Notes: generated from the letters alone by a model not told the origin. A stretch of 11,916 nt of DNA from Stigonema sp964246695 (GCA_964246695.1 CAXTSI010000289.1:1-11916), one strand, 5' to 3'; counted from the first letter of the stretch, positions 1 to 6,065 are shown. Program-made: numbers and translations.

Positions 1-31
1 ACCTTGGACATTTCATAGCGATCGCCCTAAT

Positions 32-478
32 TCATATTTCTATTCTGCAACGCCCAAAATCGAGGCTGATTTCTGCAAGCTTCCCTTGAATTTGGGCGTT
101 GGCAATATGCTTGCAGTTCCACGTTAACAGGTAATCCATACCGTGGACAGTAGCTGCTGCAATGTGGATCGCATCGACATCAGCTTTAGGGGGAAGATTG
201 CTTCGTGTGAGAAATTGTGCTGCTAAGCCCCGTACCGCCTGATTTAGTTCCAGTAATGGAAAATCGCGCAGGTTCTCCAAACGTTGAGTCGCAATTTCTG
301 AGTCGCCCAGTGCTACCTCATTCAAAACTGCCTGCGAGACGTAGAGAGTGAAAGCCCTTCGGCGAAACTCCCACCAATCTCTTGTTACCTCAATGTTTGC
401 AGCTAGGATCAGGTTTTTGGTTGGTCTGGCTGTGAGGTAGCCTAAGATACTGGTTTCGATGTAGACAGTTTCGCTCAT
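32..478 (-). CDS. PIN-domain protein, VapC-like toxin family
   Basis: A 148-residue protein with a PIN-like nuclease layout. The N-terminal strand motif YIETSI carries acidic Glu8, LNEV carries Glu54, the segment KADVDAIHIAAA carries Asp100/Asp102, and LLTWNCKHI carries Asn121. These correspond to the metal-binding positions of PIN ribonucleases, although the first is Glu rather than the usual Asp. VapC proteins of type II toxin-antitoxin pairs cleave RNA and are neutralised by a small antitoxin encoded just upstream. Here the upstream partner position holds a 65-codon ORF derived from AspA, and the two overlap by ATGA (475-478), which would couple their translation. From memory, relatives run about 10-15 residues longer and end in a YEL-type tail. 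This protein stops after DFGRCRIEI, and a shifted-frame YEL-like stretch lies just beyond the stop, so the C-terminus may be altered. Family assignment is firm. Toxicity, target and antitoxin are unknown. Confidence 0.85.
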   Translation of the reverse strand: MSETVYIETSILGYLTARPTKNLILAANIEVTRDWWEFRRRAFTLYVSQAVLNEVALGDSEIATQRLENLRDFPLLELNQAVRGLAAQFLTRSNLPPKADVDAIHIAAATVHGMDYLLTWNCKHIANAQIQGKLAEISLDFGRCRIEI

Positions 479-672
479 ATGGGATGGATTGCTGTCTTTT
501 CTATCTTAACCCTAAAAGGATACCTTGAGCAAAGGTGAAAACATTTCCACCGATGGGAGAAATTCTCTATTGCTCGCAGCGTTTGAATGCCGTAGTAAGC
601 GCTACTAGGGATTTGGCGATCGCCCATTGAATCGCGCTCTATTCGTACTTGGGTATCTGTTTGTTCAGTCAT
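475..672 (-). pseudogene. aspA: Decayed N-terminus of aspartate ammonia-lyase (class II fumarase/aspartase family)
   Basis: The first 38 residues (IERDSMGDRQIP, then AYYGIQTLRAIENF) match the conserved start of bacterial aspartate ammonia-lyase, an enzyme of about 470 residues that converts aspartate to fumarate and ammonia. After ENF the frame is lost: an extra base near 558 turns what would read Pro-Ile-Gly-Gly into Ser-His-Arg-Trp. Similarity ends completely by about position 546. The residual ORF continues for 27 unrelated codons to a stop whose TGA overlaps the PIN gene's ATG. None of the catalytic or substrate-binding regions of aspartase are present, so it cannot be an enzyme. It may still be translated and may help translate the PIN gene. 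Whether the rest of aspA lies to the left of the window cannot be seen. Confidence 0.75.
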
Positions 673-680
673 AGTATTGT

Positions 681-722
681 TAGTGGTTAGTTGTTAGTTG
701 TTAGTGGTTGTTTGTTGGTTAA
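681..722. repeat. Heptamer repeat array, left (inverted) arm
   Basis: About six tandem 7-bp units reading TAGTTGT or TAGTGGT, the last two degenerate. On the opposite strand they read ACAACTA/ACCACTA, so this array is inverted relative to the larger array at 773-912. The two arms could pair across a 50-bp spacer. The array begins a few bases upstream of the AspA-remnant start codon at 672. Confidence 0.85.
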
Positions 723-772
723 TGTTTGGTGCTAATGGAGAGTGGGCAATAGGGAGTCGTTCTTTTTGACAG

Positions 773-912
773 CCAACCACCAACCACCAACCACCAACTA
801 ACAACTAACAACTAACAACCAACAACCACCAACCACCAACTAACAACCAACAACTAACAACTAACAACCACCAACTAACAACTAACAACTAACAACTAAC
901 AACCAACAATCC
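773..912. repeat. Twenty-unit tandem heptamer array ([AC]CAAC[CT]A)n
   Basis: Twenty consecutive 7-bp units in unbroken phase. Nineteen fit [AC]CAAC[CT]A exactly and the twentieth (ACAATCC) is degenerate. Only positions 1 and 6 of the unit vary. The array ends one base before the pgsA ATG at 914, so it occupies the place where a Shine-Dalgarno sequence and leader would normally be. Short tandemly repeated heptamers are a known class of repeat in heterocystous cyanobacteria. The exact unit and its position against a start codon are read directly here. Confidence 0.95.
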
Positions 913-913
913 T

Positions 914-1450
914 ATGACTATACCTAACTTGATTACTTTTTCTCGCCTTCTAGCGTTACCATTTCTGCTTTATGGGTTACATAATCCTACAACCCAAGCG
1001 AGATGGGTATGTTTGGCAATTTTTCTCGTGGCAGCGCTGACTGATTGGTTAGATGGCTATTTAGCCCGGAAATTAAACTTAGAAAGCGAATTAGGTAAAT
1101 TTCTTGACCCCTTAGTTGATAAATTGCTGGTTCTTGCGCCGTTACTAGCTTTAATTGAATTGGGACAAGTTCCTGCTTGGTCAGTGTTTCTGATTTTAGG
1201 ACGAGAGTTAACGATCGCCGGTTGGCGTGTCAGTCAAACTACGATTACAGGAGCAAATATTTGGGGCAAACTCAAAACCGTCAGTCAAATAGTAGCGATC
1301 GCACTCCTGATTGCTCCTTTACCTGAAGTATGGCAATTACCTTCCCTGATTGCTTTCTGGGTTTCTGTCGCTTTGACGCTGATTTCTGGGGCAATTTACC
1401 TATTGCCCCAAAAAAGCACTATCCTGACGCCAAAGGAAGGAAATATTTAG
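914..1450 (+). CDS. pgsA: CDP-diacylglycerol--glycerol-3-phosphate 3-phosphatidyltransferase
   Basis: A 178-residue integral membrane enzyme that makes phosphatidylglycerophosphate from CDP-diacylglycerol and glycerol-3-phosphate, the committed step to phosphatidylglycerol, an essential thylakoid lipid. The CDP-alcohol phosphotransferase signature is complete: Asp44, Asp47-Gly48, Ala51-Arg52, Gly61, Asp65 and Asp69, with the expected spacing between helices. The N-terminus TIPNLITFSRLLALPF is typical of PgsA, and several hydrophobic helices follow. Length is normal for the family. No Shine-Dalgarno sequence precedes the ATG, because the heptamer array runs to one base before it. At the 3' end a MITE-like element abuts the coding sequence and supplies the last base of the TAG stop. 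The native stop would have been TAA, so the protein is unchanged. Confidence 0.93.
   Translation: MTIPNLITFSRLLALPFLLYGLHNPTTQARWVCLAIFLVAALTDWLDGYLARKLNLESELGKFLDPLVDKLLVLAPLLALIELGQVPAWSVFLILGRELTIAGWRVSQTTITGANIWGKLKTVSQIVAIALLIAPLPEVWQLPSLIAFWVSVALTLISGAIYLLPQKSTILTPKEGNI
1442..1449. repeat. Target-site duplication, left copy
   Basis: AATATTTA, identical to the octamer at 1667-1674 on the other side of the inverted-repeat element. It lies inside the last codons of pgsA. Confidence 0.85.
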
Positions 1451-1666
1451 GGAGCATCTCACTTTTGTAAAAACACGCCTGCCCTGGCGAATGGAATTCG
1501 CGCGCCAGTCGCCTACGGAGGGAAACCCTCCTGCAGCGCTGGCTTGGCTATACAGACAAAACCCACCTCCGTGGGTTTCAAATTCCTAGAGTCCGCGTAG
1601 GCGGACTTCGTTTGTATAGCCGCGATTTCTAATCGCCAGGTATATTTGCAAAGGTGAGATGCTCCC
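1450..1666. mobile_element. MITE-like non-autonomous element, 217 bp
   Basis: The ends are 18-bp terminal inverted repeats, GGGAGCATCTCACTTTTG at 1450-1467 and its complement at 1649-1666, with one mismatch. They are flanked by a perfect 8-bp direct duplication (AATATTTA). Inside, a second pair of arms (1484-1502 and 1621-1639) and the GCTATACA/TGTATAGC segments continue the symmetry. Two internal hairpins follow, AAACCCAC/GTGGGTTT near 1559-1578 and GTCCGC/GCGGAC near 1591-1606. No ORF is present, so any movement would need a transposase supplied in trans. Eight-base duplications are typical of families such as ISL3, ISAs1 and IS66; which one mobilised this element is not determined. Lying between pgsA and the convergent secreted-protein gene, its hairpins may also terminate transcription. 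Confidence 0.9.
1503..1546. repeat. REP-like palindrome nested in the MITE
   Basis: A 44-base segment interrupts the left internal arm of the MITE. Without it, the arm would read GAATTCGCG joined to GCTATA, mirroring the intact right arm. The segment folds by itself: GCCAG (1504-1508) pairs with CTGGC (1539-1543), CGC with GCG, and GGAGGG-AAA-CCCTCC (1517-1531) forms the tip. The style is that of a small REP-type repeat inserted in a larger one. Insertion is inferred from the symmetry break. Confidence 0.7.
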
Positions 1667-1674
1667 AATATTTA
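1667..1674. repeat. Target-site duplication, right copy
   Basis: AATATTTA, the perfect partner of 1442-1449. Joining the flanks across the element restores ...AATATTTAACC with a TAA stop for pgsA. Confidence 0.85.
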
Positions 1675-1686
1675 ACCGCTCGCGAA

Positions 1687-2340
1687 TCAAGATAAAGTAT
1701 TAATCAATTGCGACAGTACCGATCGAATAGCTAGTAGTTCAGGTGGCGGACTATTGAGAAACTGTGCAGAGCTACCATTAATTAAATTATTATAAGCTTT
1801 CACTGCTGCCATTAATTGAGCTGGATTGACTTTCACATTACTAATTTGTCTTGGCGATGCTGAATTAGTTTTCAGCAAACCTTGCAAGCTATTCACTAAT
1901 TGCTGAGCTGCTTGGTTGTCTGTAGGACCACCCTGCACACTACTTAATGCGTTCGTAATTTGCCTACTACCTGCATTCACCTGCACAGATCTTGGTGCTG
2001 TCAGAACACTGAGTAAAGTCTGTTGTGTGCCTGCAGGGATAGGGTTACCAGCTAGTGAGGTAATCGCGTTTATACTCAGCTGATTGAGTACATTAAGAGC
2101 GGCTTGATTGACAGCAGCTCGAACGGTATTGCTGGTAAATGCTACTCTACCCCTTTCCCCGGCAGGGGAGGGGGCAAAAGTACCGCCTGCGACTTCGCTA
2201 GATGTAACGATCGCACCAGTGACATCTGACTGGTTGCCCTTTTGGGCTAGAGCTGGCAGCGATGCTTGGCAAAGTATGAAAGCCGATCCAAAAGTAAAGC
2301 TTAGAATCAGATGAAATGGAAAATGTTTAATATTAATCAT
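1687..2340 (-). CDS. Small secreted protein of unknown function
   Basis: A 217-residue protein not recognised as a named family. The start is placed at the second ATG (2340). The longer frame from 2385 would overlap the preceding gene, and this start puts a signal peptide at the N-terminus: basic residues, a hydrophobic stretch (residues 8-25), then LPALA with likely cleavage after Ala32. The mature part is rich in Ala, Gln, Asn and Ser, apparently helical, and has no membrane segment. It starts 19 bases after the stop of the SLH/barrel gene on the same strand, so the two are probably co-transcribed and this product is likely periplasmic or surface-exposed. Around residues 57-66 the sequence PSPAGERGR is encoded by an imperfect GC-rich palindrome (2150-2174), unlike the flanking DNA. 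No clear Shine-Dalgarno sequence is seen. Confidence 0.8.
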   Translation of the reverse strand: MINIKHFPFHLILSFTFGSAFILCQASLPALAQKGNQSDVTGAIVTSSEVAGGTFAPSPAGERGRVAFTSNTVRAAVNQAALNVLNQLSINAITSLAGNPIPAGTQQTLLSVLTAPRSVQVNAGSRQITNALSSVQGGPTDNQAAQQLVNSLQGLLKTNSASPRQISNVKVNPAQLMAAVKAYNNLINGSSAQFLNSPPPELLAIRSVLSQLINTLS

Positions 2341-2359
2341 TGTGTTTATACCAAAGGAT

Positions 2360-4018
2360 TTAGAAAGAGTAGCCAAAACCAACACCTAGAATAAATCTAG
2401 CACCATCACCAGCATTGCCGGTAACATCAGCAACAGCAGGGGTAACAACAATCGGAATATTTCGGAAGGGGGCAATAGAAGTACCTATTGTCAAATCTTG
2501 ACCAGTCCAGTCTGCAATTAGCGATAGCGGTTCAGCTAATCTTAGCCCCACACTGCCAAACACATTTACAGAGTCTATGCCTTTTTGAACGTCGTGTTCT
2601 GAGCGAAAACGACCACCCCCCAAACCCAAGGACACAGCGACAGTGCTAAAGGGTTTGCTAACATCGTTTCTCAGTTGCAAGACTTTACTGACAACTCCAT
2701 AAACACTACTTCCCCCATCCGGAGAACCGAACGTAGCCGCATTCTCTACCCCAGCGGCGATCGCCAAGTTATGAGGGAACAAATGGTGAAGCTTCAAGCT
2801 AATACCGCCGTTGGTGAAAAGACCTTCCCGAAAAGTGGAAAAAGAAGAAACAGCGACTTCTAACCCGACTATTTGCCGTTCTCCCAGACCAAACCCAAAC
2901 ACCACTCCACCATCATCTCTATTATTAAAGCGCGCCCTCGCTTGGTAACTAGCTCCGAGGAAAACATCACCGAACTGCGCACCGAAAGCAGTAGGGCTAG
3001 CAACAGATGAGCCTGGTACACTCACAACTCCTGTAGCTGCCCTCAGTTTGCTTGAGGATATTGATGGGAGGAGAAAACGTTGCCGCAAGTCTTCAAGTTG
3101 AGCTATCTTGCCCACTGTGTTTTGTGGTGGCTTGGAGTCTACGACATATTGAGTTGCCGTTTCAGAGGTCGTTAGTTCCGGCGTCGTTCCGGCTTTGACC
3201 AAGGCTTGATAGATAAACGCCGCCACCTCTGCCCGTGTTGCTACCTGAAGAGGATTTAGAACCTGAACATTGGGATGATTGATAACTAGGCGGTTCTGTA
3301 AAGCAGCAGTAACCTGTTCGCGAGCATAGTCAGGAATTTGAGCGGCATCCTGAAAATAGGTATTTAAAACCGTTGGCGTTGTCTTGTTTGCAGCAAGATT
3401 CAGACCATCGACCAGAGAAACCAATGCCTGAACGCGAGGGATATTTTGGTCAGGCTTGAAGACATTGCCCGGATATCCCTTGAGAAAACCCATCTTGTAA
3501 GCTGCTTGAATTGCGTCGTTACCCCAATAATTGGCTGGCGTGTCCACAAATTTAACAGCATTGCGGACAGGATCTTTTTGGAAAGCTTTCTGAAGCATAG
3601 CGGCGAACTGAGCGCGTGTGACTGGCTGGTCTGGACGGAAAGTGCCATCTGGAAATCCTCGAATAATCCCCCGGTTCGTCAAAAGTTCAATGAAACTTTG
3701 TGCCCAATTACCTTGGATGTCTGAGAGGGTCGTTTGTTGAGCAACTTGAGGCGTCTTTAGTGTCTGTGTTCCTCTGCTGTCTGTCAATAAGGAATCCAAG
3801 CTTCCGCTTAAGTGACGAGCTTCAGTCAAGAGCAAGTACTCAGATTCAGAGATAGTGTCAGTTTGATTTGGGGTAGCGATCGCAAGAGTTTCGAGCCTGT
3901 GTCCCGGATTTCTTGGTACAGATGTAGCAGTTTTGCTGACAGAGGCACAAGCGCCGTGACTCAAGTCACCAAAGGCGAAAGCAGCTAAAGTACAAGCTGC
4001 AACTTTCCATATACGCAT
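2360..4018 (-). CDS. SLH-domain outer-membrane beta-barrel-like protein
   Basis: A 552-residue exported protein. The N-terminus (residues 1-25) is a signal peptide with a short basic start and an Ala-rich core. A Ser/Thr-rich linker follows, then three S-layer homology modules at about 98-140, 157-205 and 220-275; the first contains GFPDGTFRPD and TRAQFAAML. SLH modules bind peptidoglycan-linked polymer. The region from about 325 to the end is Gly- and aromatic-rich with alternating strand-like stretches and finishes in GVGFGYSF. A C-terminal Phe is the usual outer-membrane beta-signal for BAM-dependent insertion. The design (SLH anchor plus C-terminal barrel) recalls cyanobacterial SLH porins, but the barrel part is shorter and I do not recognise the subfamily. 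A structural or adhesive outer-membrane role is inferred. The small secreted-protein gene follows after 19 bases. Confidence 0.85.
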   Translation of the reverse strand: MRIWKVAACTLAAFAFGDLSHGACASVSKTATSVPRNPGHRLETLAIATPNQTDTISESEYLLLTEARHLSGSLDSLLTDSRGTQTLKTPQVAQQTTLSDIQGNWAQSFIELLTNRGIIRGFPDGTFRPDQPVTRAQFAAMLQKAFQKDPVRNAVKFVDTPANYWGNDAIQAAYKMGFLKGYPGNVFKPDQNIPRVQALVSLVDGLNLAANKTTPTVLNTYFQDAAQIPDYAREQVTAALQNRLVINHPNVQVLNPLQVATRAEVAAFIYQALVKAGTTPELTTSETATQYVVDSKPPQNTVGKIAQLEDLRQRFLLPSISSSKLRAATGVVSVPGSSVASPTAFGAQFGDVFLGASYQARARFNNRDDGGVVFGFGLGERQIVGLEVAVSSFSTFREGLFTNGGISLKLHHLFPHNLAIAAGVENAATFGSPDGGSSVYGVVSKVLQLRNDVSKPFSTVAVSLGLGGGRFRSEHDVQKGIDSVNVFGSVGLRLAEPLSLIADWTGQDLTIGTSIAPFRNIPIVVTPAVADVTGNAGDGARFILGVGFGYSF

Positions 4019-4546
4019 GTAAGTAACTTTGTTTCTTAAAGTAAGTGTTCGGTTTCACGGCAAAGCGATTTTACAGAACTCGCTCTCGAATACCCATCCC
4101 TTTTGCAGTTCCTGGTGGCTCTGCTGTTGGGCTAATGTCCGCGTCAGTGTTACCTTGGTTCCTAAAATCGCAATGCTGGTTTCTTAGGAAGCAGAATTAA
4201 CAAAGGTTGGCACAACAAATACCTGGATATACTGAGCATATTTGTAACTTACAACTATTTAATTGTCAAACTTCTTACTTTTTTGTTCATCTGCACTTGA
4301 CATTGCCATTGACTGAGGGAGACGATAAAGTGAGGAGCGATCGGGTAAGCGCTGCACAGATAAAAATTATGTTAATTTCGGCATAGTTAAACTGATAGGT
4401 AACGGACTCCACGCCCCATGACGCCAGTAGCCCGTAGATCGAGAAACACTCGTGTCGGCGCTTACGCTCCCCCATGCCCCATACCTACAAAATCCCACCC
4501 CTAAAGAAAGTGGGATGAGTTTAAATAAACAGACTCTTCACAATAC
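4019..4546. other. Intergenic region, no convincing gene
   Basis: This is the upstream half of the divergent region between the SLH gene and the protease. A 62-codon minus-strand frame at 4287-4475 has no Shine-Dalgarno sequence or recognisable motif and is treated as chance. Seen here are a spaced inverted repeat TTCCTAA/TTAGGAA (4159-4190), a possible promoter for the SLH gene at 4241-4269, and a small hairpin ATCCCAC/GTGGGAT (4492-4516) next to CCCATGCCCCAT-type sequence that resembles dispersed cyanobacterial repeats. Confidence 0.55.
4241..4269 (-). promoter_or_regulatory. Candidate promoter for the SLH-protein gene
   Basis: On the minus strand a perfect TTGACA (4269-4264) is followed after 17 bases by TACAAA (4246-4241), which matches TATAAT at four of six positions. 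It would give a leader of about 215 bases before the ATG at 4018. Pattern evidence only. Confidence 0.3.
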
Positions 4547-4576
4547 CTTAACAATTCCGTAACAAGATTGTCACAA
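4547..4576. promoter_or_regulatory. 11-bp-periodic triple repeat, Pho-box-like operator
   Basis: Three octamers with 3-base spacers and an exact 11-base period: CTTAACAA (4547-4554), CGTAACAA (4558-4565) and TGTCACAA (4569-4576). Units 1 and 2 agree at seven of eight positions. The third is weaker. OmpR/PhoB-class regulators bind 11-bp direct repeats, and the cyanobacterial SphR Pho box is three PyTTAAPyPy(T/A) octamers spaced by 3 bp. The first unit fits that consensus at seven of eight positions and the others less well. It lies about 195 bases upstream of the HtrA start. Which regulator binds is unknown. Confidence 0.45.
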
Positions 4577-4579
4577 AGA

Positions 4580-4596
4580 ATTTCTAAATTAGAAAT
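4580..4596. promoter_or_regulatory. Perfect 8-bp-arm palindrome
   Basis: ATTTCTAA-A-TTAGAAAT, a perfect inverted repeat with a single central base, lying 3 bases after the triple repeat and upstream of the TATATT (4596-4601) and TATAAT (4621-4626) hexamers. Size and symmetry suit a dimeric repressor site, but no known consensus is matched. Confidence 0.35.
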
Positions 4597-4620
4597 ATAT
4601 TAACGTAAGTTGCACGAGTT

Positions 4621-4626
4621 TATAAT
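4621..4626 (+). promoter_or_regulatory. Candidate -10 box for the HtrA gene
   Basis: A perfect TATAAT. The hexamer 17 bases upstream (TATTAA) is a poor -35, which would fit an activator-dependent promoter. An alternative -10, TATATT at 4596-4601, stands nearer to the triple repeat (19 bases after it). Confidence 0.35.
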
Positions 4627-4633
4627 TAGGGCT

Positions 4634-4708
4634 GGTAATGGGTAATAGGTAATGGTCAGAAAAAACTTTTTCTCAATTACCAATTACCAATTACCAATTA
4701 CCAATTAC
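4634..4708. repeat. Heptamer hairpin: (GGTAATR)3 facing (CAATTAC)5
   Basis: Three units of GGTAATR (4634-4654) are followed by AGAAAAA-AC-TTTTTCT (4658-4673) and then five exact CAATTAC units (4674-4708). The left and right arrays are near reverse complements and the AGAAAAA/TTTTTCT pair forms the tip, so the whole segment can fold into one long hairpin. It lies in the probable leader of the protease mRNA, 63 bases before the ATG. Confidence 0.9.
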
Positions 4709-4771
4709 CATGCATCACATAAGTAGCAACTGCAACTTGGGTTATTATCTTGAAATCCCTACAGAAAGCAA

Positions 4772-6052
4772 ATGTATAAGATACCACGTGATGACGATAA
4801 CGAGTCAGGACAATACAATAAAATCCCCTTAAACACTTCTGCCCCGAAATCCCGCAATGCTGCACCTTGGCAAAAAGCAGCTTTTAATCTATCGCTAGTG
4901 TTGCTGGGGTCTGGGATGACATTTGCAGGCGGATATTTGGGTTCCCACTACCAGCAGGTTTCTAATAATGCATCTAACCTGGCAGTTGCTCCAGTCGATG
5001 CCGCTCCCCCAATAACAGCTGCCACCGATCCTAACTTTGTCACAGGGATAGTGAAGCAGGTAGGATCTGCTGTGGTCCGGATTGATTCTTCCCGAACAGT
5101 CAAAACTCGAGTACCAGAGCAATTCAACGACCCGTTTTTCCGCCAATTCTTTGGATCTGCAGTGCCAATACCAAACCAAAACCGAGTGGAACGAGGTACT
5201 GGTTCAGGCTTCATCATCAGTAAGGATGGTCGCATTCTCACCAACGCCCACGTGGTTGATGGTGCGGATACAGTGACAGTAAAACTGAAGGATGGGCGCA
5301 GCTATGTAGGTAAGGTGCTGGGTAAAGATGACCTAACAGATGTTGCTGTTGTCAAGATTGAGGCGAACAGTTTGCCAACAGTGGCATTGGGTAACTCAGA
5401 AAAGCTAGAGCCAGGACAATGGGCGATCGCGATCGGCAACCCCCTTGGTTTAGATAATACCGTTACCACTGGCATCGTTAGTGCTACCGGACGCACTAGT
5501 AATCAGATTGGTTCTCCCGATCGACGAGTAGAGTATATTCAAACAGACGCGGCGATTAATCCTGGTAACTCCGGTGGACCCCTGCTGAATGCTCGAGGTC
5601 AAGTGATAGGCATGAATACAGCTATCATTCAGGGGGCGCAAGGATTGGGCTTTGCCATTCCCATCAACACCGCGCAACGCATTTCTAGTCAACTGATAGC
5701 TACAGGCAAAGTACAACATCCTTATTTGGGAATTCAGATGGTGGGGTTGACGCCTGAGATCAAGCAAAGCCTCAACTCAGACCCTAACACCGGTGTAAGT
5801 GTCAATGAAGACCACGGCGTCTTAGTTCTTAAAGTCATGCCCAATTCACCTGCAGCTAAAGCGGGGATACGTGCTGGTGATGTCATTGAAAAGCTCAACG
5901 GTCAATCAGTTACAGACGCAAGATCTGTACAAAACGTGGTAGAAAATAGCCAACTCGGTGGAGATTTGCGGATTGATTTGCATCGCAATGGACAAAACCT
6001 CAACTTAGCAGTACGACCTGGTGCTTTTCCAGCAGCTCAAGTAGTGCAATAA
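4772..6052 (+). CDS. htrA: HtrA/HhoA-family serine protease with one PDZ domain
   Basis: A 426-residue envelope protease/chaperone that degrades or refolds damaged proteins in the periplasm or thylakoid lumen. The N-terminus is cytoplasmic and charged, followed by one hydrophobic anchor or signal segment (about residues 36-57). The trypsin-like domain spans about 88-310 with a complete catalytic triad: His160 in LTNAHVVDGAD, Asp190 in DDLTDVAVVKI and Ser267 in NPGNSGGPLL. A single PDZ domain follows (about 318-416; GVLVLKVMPNSPAAKAGIRA), as in cyanobacterial Deg proteases. Cyanobacteria carry HtrA, HhoA and HhoB paralogues, and I cannot say which this is; the symbol is given at family level. 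The start has only a weak purine-rich AGAAAG upstream. It is monocistronic: the element at 6066-6140 follows and the next gene is on the other strand. Upstream sits a long leader with a heptamer hairpin and a Pho-box-like triple repeat. Confidence 0.93.
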   Translation: MYKIPRDDDNESGQYNKIPLNTSAPKSRNAAPWQKAAFNLSLVLLGSGMTFAGGYLGSHYQQVSNNASNLAVAPVDAAPPITAATDPNFVTGIVKQVGSAVVRIDSSRTVKTRVPEQFNDPFFRQFFGSAVPIPNQNRVERGTGSGFIISKDGRILTNAHVVDGADTVTVKLKDGRSYVGKVLGKDDLTDVAVVKIEANSLPTVALGNSEKLEPGQWAIAIGNPLGLDNTVTTGIVSATGRTSNQIGSPDRRVEYIQTDAAINPGNSGGPLLNARGQVIGMNTAIIQGAQGLGFAIPINTAQRISSQLIATGKVQHPYLGIQMVGLTPEIKQSLNSDPNTGVSVNEDHGVLVLKVMPNSPAAKAGIRAGDVIEKLNGQSVTDARSVQNVVENSQLGGDLRIDLHRNGQNLNLAVRPGAFPAAQVVQ

Positions 6053-6065
6053 ATCTATTACTATT

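Noticed and set aside
773..912. CRISPR array
   Set aside because: The repeats are contiguous 7-bp units without spacers and no cas genes are present.
2341..2385. Longer start (ATG at 2385) for the secreted-protein gene
   Set aside because: It would overlap the upstream SLH gene and bury the signal peptide behind 15 extra residues. The ATG at 2340 gives a normal export signal.
3400..3724. Open frames on both strands inside the SLH-protein gene
   Set aside because: Shadows of the coding frame that contains the three SLH modules.
4287..4475. 62-codon minus-strand ORF upstream of the protease
   Set aside because: No ribosome-binding site, no recognisable motif, and its 5' end lies in sequence resembling dispersed non-coding repeats. 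Treated as chance.
4895..5767. Several open frames of 64-105 codons overlapping the HtrA gene
   Set aside because: They lie wholly inside the strongly supported protease gene in other frames and show no family features.
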